From an uncultured Lachnospiraceae bacterium (GTDB lineage Bacteria; Bacillota; Clostridia; Lachnospirales; Lachnospiraceae), in assembly GCA_947648875.1 (NCBI GenBank), contig CANSPM010000040.1, forward strand, positions 1 through 35,743: a stretch of 35,743 bases of DNA, in the 5' to 3' direction. Below, piece after piece: positions 34,009 to 35,743 of this stretch (within the stretch, counting starts at the first letter, position 1; the number at the start of each line of letters is the position of its first letter). The notes beneath the pieces were generated by a model. That model was not told the DNA's origin and searched no databases. It saw only the letters and a program-made list of their open reading frames with translations. The translations under genes and the position numbers were made by a program.

Positions 34009-34692
34009 CTATGCTTCAACCTTGACGGTCTCTTTGATGGTTACAAGCGCTTTCTTGGGTCCGGGAACAGCGCCCTTCACCAGCAGCAGATTCTTCTCTG
34101 CATCCACCTTAACGACCTCAAGATTCTGAACCGTTACTTTTACATGACCCATATGGCCGGGCATTCCCTTGCCCTTGAACACGCGGCTGGGAGAGGAACA
34201 CGCACCGTTGGAACCCTGGTGGCGATGGAACTTGGAACCGTGTTTCATGGGTCCTCTGTGCTGGCCCAGTCTCTTGATTGCGCCCTGGAAACCTTTGCCC
34301 TTGGAAATGGCGGAGGCATCCACCTTATCGCCTGCGGCAAAGATATCAGCCTTGATCTCGCTGCCCAGAGTGTACTCCTCTGCATTGTCAAATTTAAACT
34401 CTCTTACATATCTCTTGGAGCTTACGCCAGCCTTTTTAAAGTGGCCCTGCGCCGCCTTGCTAACGCCGTGTCTGTGGATTATCTCTCTCTTGCCGGCAGC
34501 ATCCTTGTTGACGATCCTGTCCTTCTTATCCACAAAACCAACCTGCACCGCGTTGTAACCGTCGTTCTCCACGGTCTTGATCTGTGTCACCACACAGGGA
34601 CCGGCCTGAAGCACGGTGACGGGAACCAGCACGCCGTCTTCGTTGAAGATTTGAGTCATTCCGACTTTTGTTGCTAAGATTGCTTTCTTCAT
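34009..34692 (-). CDS. rplC: 50S ribosomal protein L3
   Basis: The 227-residue protein begins [20 protein letters not shown] and has the loop [20 protein letters not shown], then [20 protein letters not shown], that approaches the peptidyl-transferase centre. It is an early assembly protein. AGGAGGAAAAC precedes the ATG. An 11-codon open frame with its own site overlaps this start by four bases (ATGA). Confidence 0.98.
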   Translation of the reverse strand: MKKAILATKVGMTQIFNEDGVLVPVTVLQAGPCVVTQIKTVENDGYNAVQVGFVDKKDRIVNKDAAGKREIIHRHGVSKAAQGHFKKAGVSSKRYVREFKFDNAEEYTLGSEIKADIFAAGDKVDASAISKGKGFQGAIKRLGQHRGPMKHGSKFHRHQGSNGACSSPSRVFKGKGMPGHMGHVKVTVQNLEVVKVDAEKNLLLVKGAVPGPKKALVTIKETVKVEA

Positions 34693-34724
34693 GTTTTCCT
34701 CCTAATTACTCTACAGCGGGACAT
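34689..34724 (-). CDS. Possible 11-residue leader peptide overlapping the rplC start
   Basis: Minus strand GGAGGAG, seven bases, then ATG at 34722-34724 opens [11 protein letters not shown] and stops at TGA within the rplC start (ATGA overlap). Its ribosome binding site lies in the loop of the hairpin 34725-34732/34742-34749 (GTAGTTGC and complement). A coupled leader peptide is possible; short frames also arise by chance. Confidence 0.35.
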   Translation of the reverse strand: MSRCRVIRRKT

Positions 34725-34894
34725 GTAGTTGCTCCTCCGATGCAACTACGGCAGATTGCGCCTTATAGGCACAGCTGCATGGGTTTGCAGCGACTTGCCG
34801 TTTGCGCCTTGGGGGCGCAGCCGCATGGAAACTGCATCTTCGCGTTCATGTCCATACTAGTAGGGGATGGGGCTATGCCCCGTTTTTTGTTTGA
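34725..34894 (-). repeat. rpsJ-rplC spacer with imperfect tandem repeat and hairpins
   Basis: Two 27-base copies (34756-34782 and 34802-34828) share 22 positions, both starting TTGCGCCTT and ending GCATGG, spaced 46 bases apart. The second copy forms a TGCGCC/GGCGCA hairpin. A further stem GGGGC/GCCCC (34869-34873 and 34877-34881) follows the rpsJ stop. It is followed by six T only on the plus strand, so it is terminator-shaped for antisense transcripts and not for the operon mRNA. Confidence 0.6.
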
Positions 34895-35212
34895 TTACTT
34901 GGTCTTCATCTTGATGTCGATGTACACACCGGCCGGCATTTCCAGTCTCTGCAGCGCATCAACTGTCTTCTGGGTCGGGGTAATGATATCGATCAGTCTC
35001 TTGTGAGTTCTCTGCTCGAACTGCTCTCTGGAGTCCTTGTACTTGTGTACCGCTCTCAGAATCGTAACCACTTCCTTCTTAGTAGGAAGGGGCACCGGGC
35101 CGCTCACCTGGGAACCGTTCTTCTTAACTGTTTCGATGATCTTTTTGGCAGACGCGTCAACAAGTTGATGATCGTACGCCTTGAGTGTGATTCTCATTAC
35201 CTGACTTGCCAT
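34895..35212 (-). CDS. rpsJ: 30S ribosomal protein S10
   Basis: The 105-residue protein begins [20 protein letters not shown] and contains [20 protein letters not shown] and [21 protein letters not shown]10 doubles as NusE, the partner of NusB in antitermination. The start at 35212 has AGGAGG ten bases upstream. The frame is open far upstream, but that part is the leader and does not resemble S10. It is the first gene of the cluster. Confidence 0.98.
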   Translation of the reverse strand: MASQVMRITLKAYDHQLVDASAKKIIETVKKNGSQVSGPVPLPTKKEVVTILRAVHKYKDSREQFEQRTHKRLIDIITPTQKTVDALQRLEMPAGVYIDIKMKTK

Positions 35213-35503
35213 AAAAAAAGTCGCCTCCTTTTCGCACTTTTGGTTGTAAGTACGACAAGCGGTGACTGTACACTCTCCCGTGTGTGTCCTAAACCTTTGC
35301 GCAACGCTTTCTTCTCTCCGGCTTATTTCACAGCGAGGTAAAACCTGTTTACTACTCTCACGTCGTTTCTGTCCTAAGACAGACCATAAATCTGTACAGT
35401 GACTTGTCGTCAGTTTCCTAACTTGACATTCGCTCCACGGAAAACCTGCCCGCCATTGCTGACTGACAGCAACCTCACGCTTCACAGCTATCATGCCACA
35501 GCA
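35213..35503 (-). other. Long 5' leader of the S10 operon
   Basis: From the predicted transcription start near 35503 to the rpsJ ATG there are about 290 bases with no supported gene. The reading frame of rpsJ happens to stay open through it, but without a ribosome binding site. Short complementary segments exist, yet I could not fix one convincing fold. A leader of this length is enough for autoregulation. Confidence 0.5.
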
Positions 35504-35509
35504 ATTAGT

Positions 35510-35538
35510 AGTATACATGGGAAATTCCTGCATTGCAA
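35510..35538 (-). promoter_or_regulatory. Sigma-A promoter of the S10-spc cluster
   Basis: Minus strand TTGCAA (35533-35538), a 17-base spacer and TATACT (35510-35515). A T- and A-rich stretch lies directly upstream (35541-35575), as expected for an UP element at a strong ribosomal promoter. Confidence 0.8.
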
Positions 35539-35648
35539 GAGTTTTTTTCAAAATATTGTATTTTTTCGCATACAATAGGAAAATCATGAATCTCCCCGTA
35601 CTATCAAGCAAAGACACAGCTCCCGGCGCGCAAAAGGTGATATTTCAA

Positions 35649-35677
35649 TTGCCAAAAATACCGGACTGGTGTATACT
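35649..35677 (+). promoter_or_regulatory. Plus-strand promoter pointing out of the window
   Basis: Plus strand TTGCCA (35649-35654), a 17-base spacer and TATACT (35672-35677). It diverges from the S10 promoter and would transcribe a gene beyond the right edge. The last 60 bases show no recognisable gene. Confidence 0.5.
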
Positions 35678-35743
35678 AAGACAGTCATGCGCCGCAGTGT
35701 AGAGACGGAACTTTAAGGCAGTCTCGTAGCGCAGGTGCCCGGG

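Noticed and set aside
34895..35617. A 240-residue form of S10 with a long N-terminal extension
   Set aside because: Normal S10 begins at the ATG at 35212 with a strong ribosome binding site; the upstream part is the untranslated leader and overlaps the predicted promoter.
1..35743. CRISPR array, tRNA, rRNA, integrase or complete insertion sequence
   Set aside because: No regularly spaced repeat array, no cloverleaf or rRNA sequence and no recombinase-like protein was found on either strand.

Overview
The window is chromosomal DNA from a Firmicutes bacterium of the class Clostridia, most likely a Lachnospiraceae relative. The evidence is the continuous S10-spc-alpha ribosomal protein cluster in clostridial order (rpsJ to rplQ, then the ECF transporter genes, truA, rplM and rpsI), a KOW-domain RNA-binding gene between map and infA, a four-cysteine zinc adenylate kinase, a zinc-type S14, strong AGGAGG ribosome binding sites and consensus sigma-A promoters. 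This assignment is inference from gene content; no 16S gene is present.

Layout. Nearly everything is on the minus strand, so transcription runs from high to low coordinates. A promoter at 35510-35538 starts the cluster: rpsJ, rplC, rplD, rplW, rplB, rpsS, rplV, rpsC, rplP, rpmC, rpsQ, rplN, rplX, rplE, rpsN, rpsH, rplF, rplR, rpsE, rpmD, rplO, secY (35212 to 23994). The cluster is then interrupted by about 8.2 kb of foreign-looking DNA (15738-23993) before it resumes with adk, map, the KOW protein, infA, rpmJ, rpsM, rpsK, rpsD, rpoA and rplQ (15737 to 9516). A convergent M15 peptidase gene on the plus strand (8466-9458) meets rplQ at a shared terminator. An operon of ecfA1, ecfA2, ecfT, truA, an MBOAT acyltransferase and an SGNH-like partner follows (8038 to 2204), then rplM and rpsI with their own promoter and leader. 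The left edge holds a degraded mobile-element remnant and the first 142 codons of a response regulator.

The notable system. The 8.2 kb insert between secY and adk holds three tightly packed genes. Two match the RADAR anti-phage system: a 910-residue P-loop ATPase (RdrA-like) and an 894-residue adenosine-deaminase-superfamily protein with its whole catalytic set intact (RdrB-like). The first gene of the operon encodes a 678-residue protein that I do not recognise as a described RADAR component. It carries a phosphoribosyltransferase-like motif. So the locus looks like a three-gene RADAR variant placed inside the most conserved operon of the chromosome. A good promoter just upstream of adk would restore expression of the downstream essential genes.

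Other structure. Several spacers inside the ribosomal operons are unusually long and contain strong hairpins or short tandem repeats (rpsJ-rplC, rplW-rplB, rpsS-rplV, rpmJ-rpsM). A 140-base hairpin element with terminal inverted repeats and 14-base flanking direct repeats lies in the predicted leader of the M15 peptidase gene. An 11-residue open reading frame with its own ribosome binding site overlaps the rplC start. Protein L17 has an internal insertion of about 70 residues. No tRNA, rRNA, CRISPR array or complete insertion sequence was seen.
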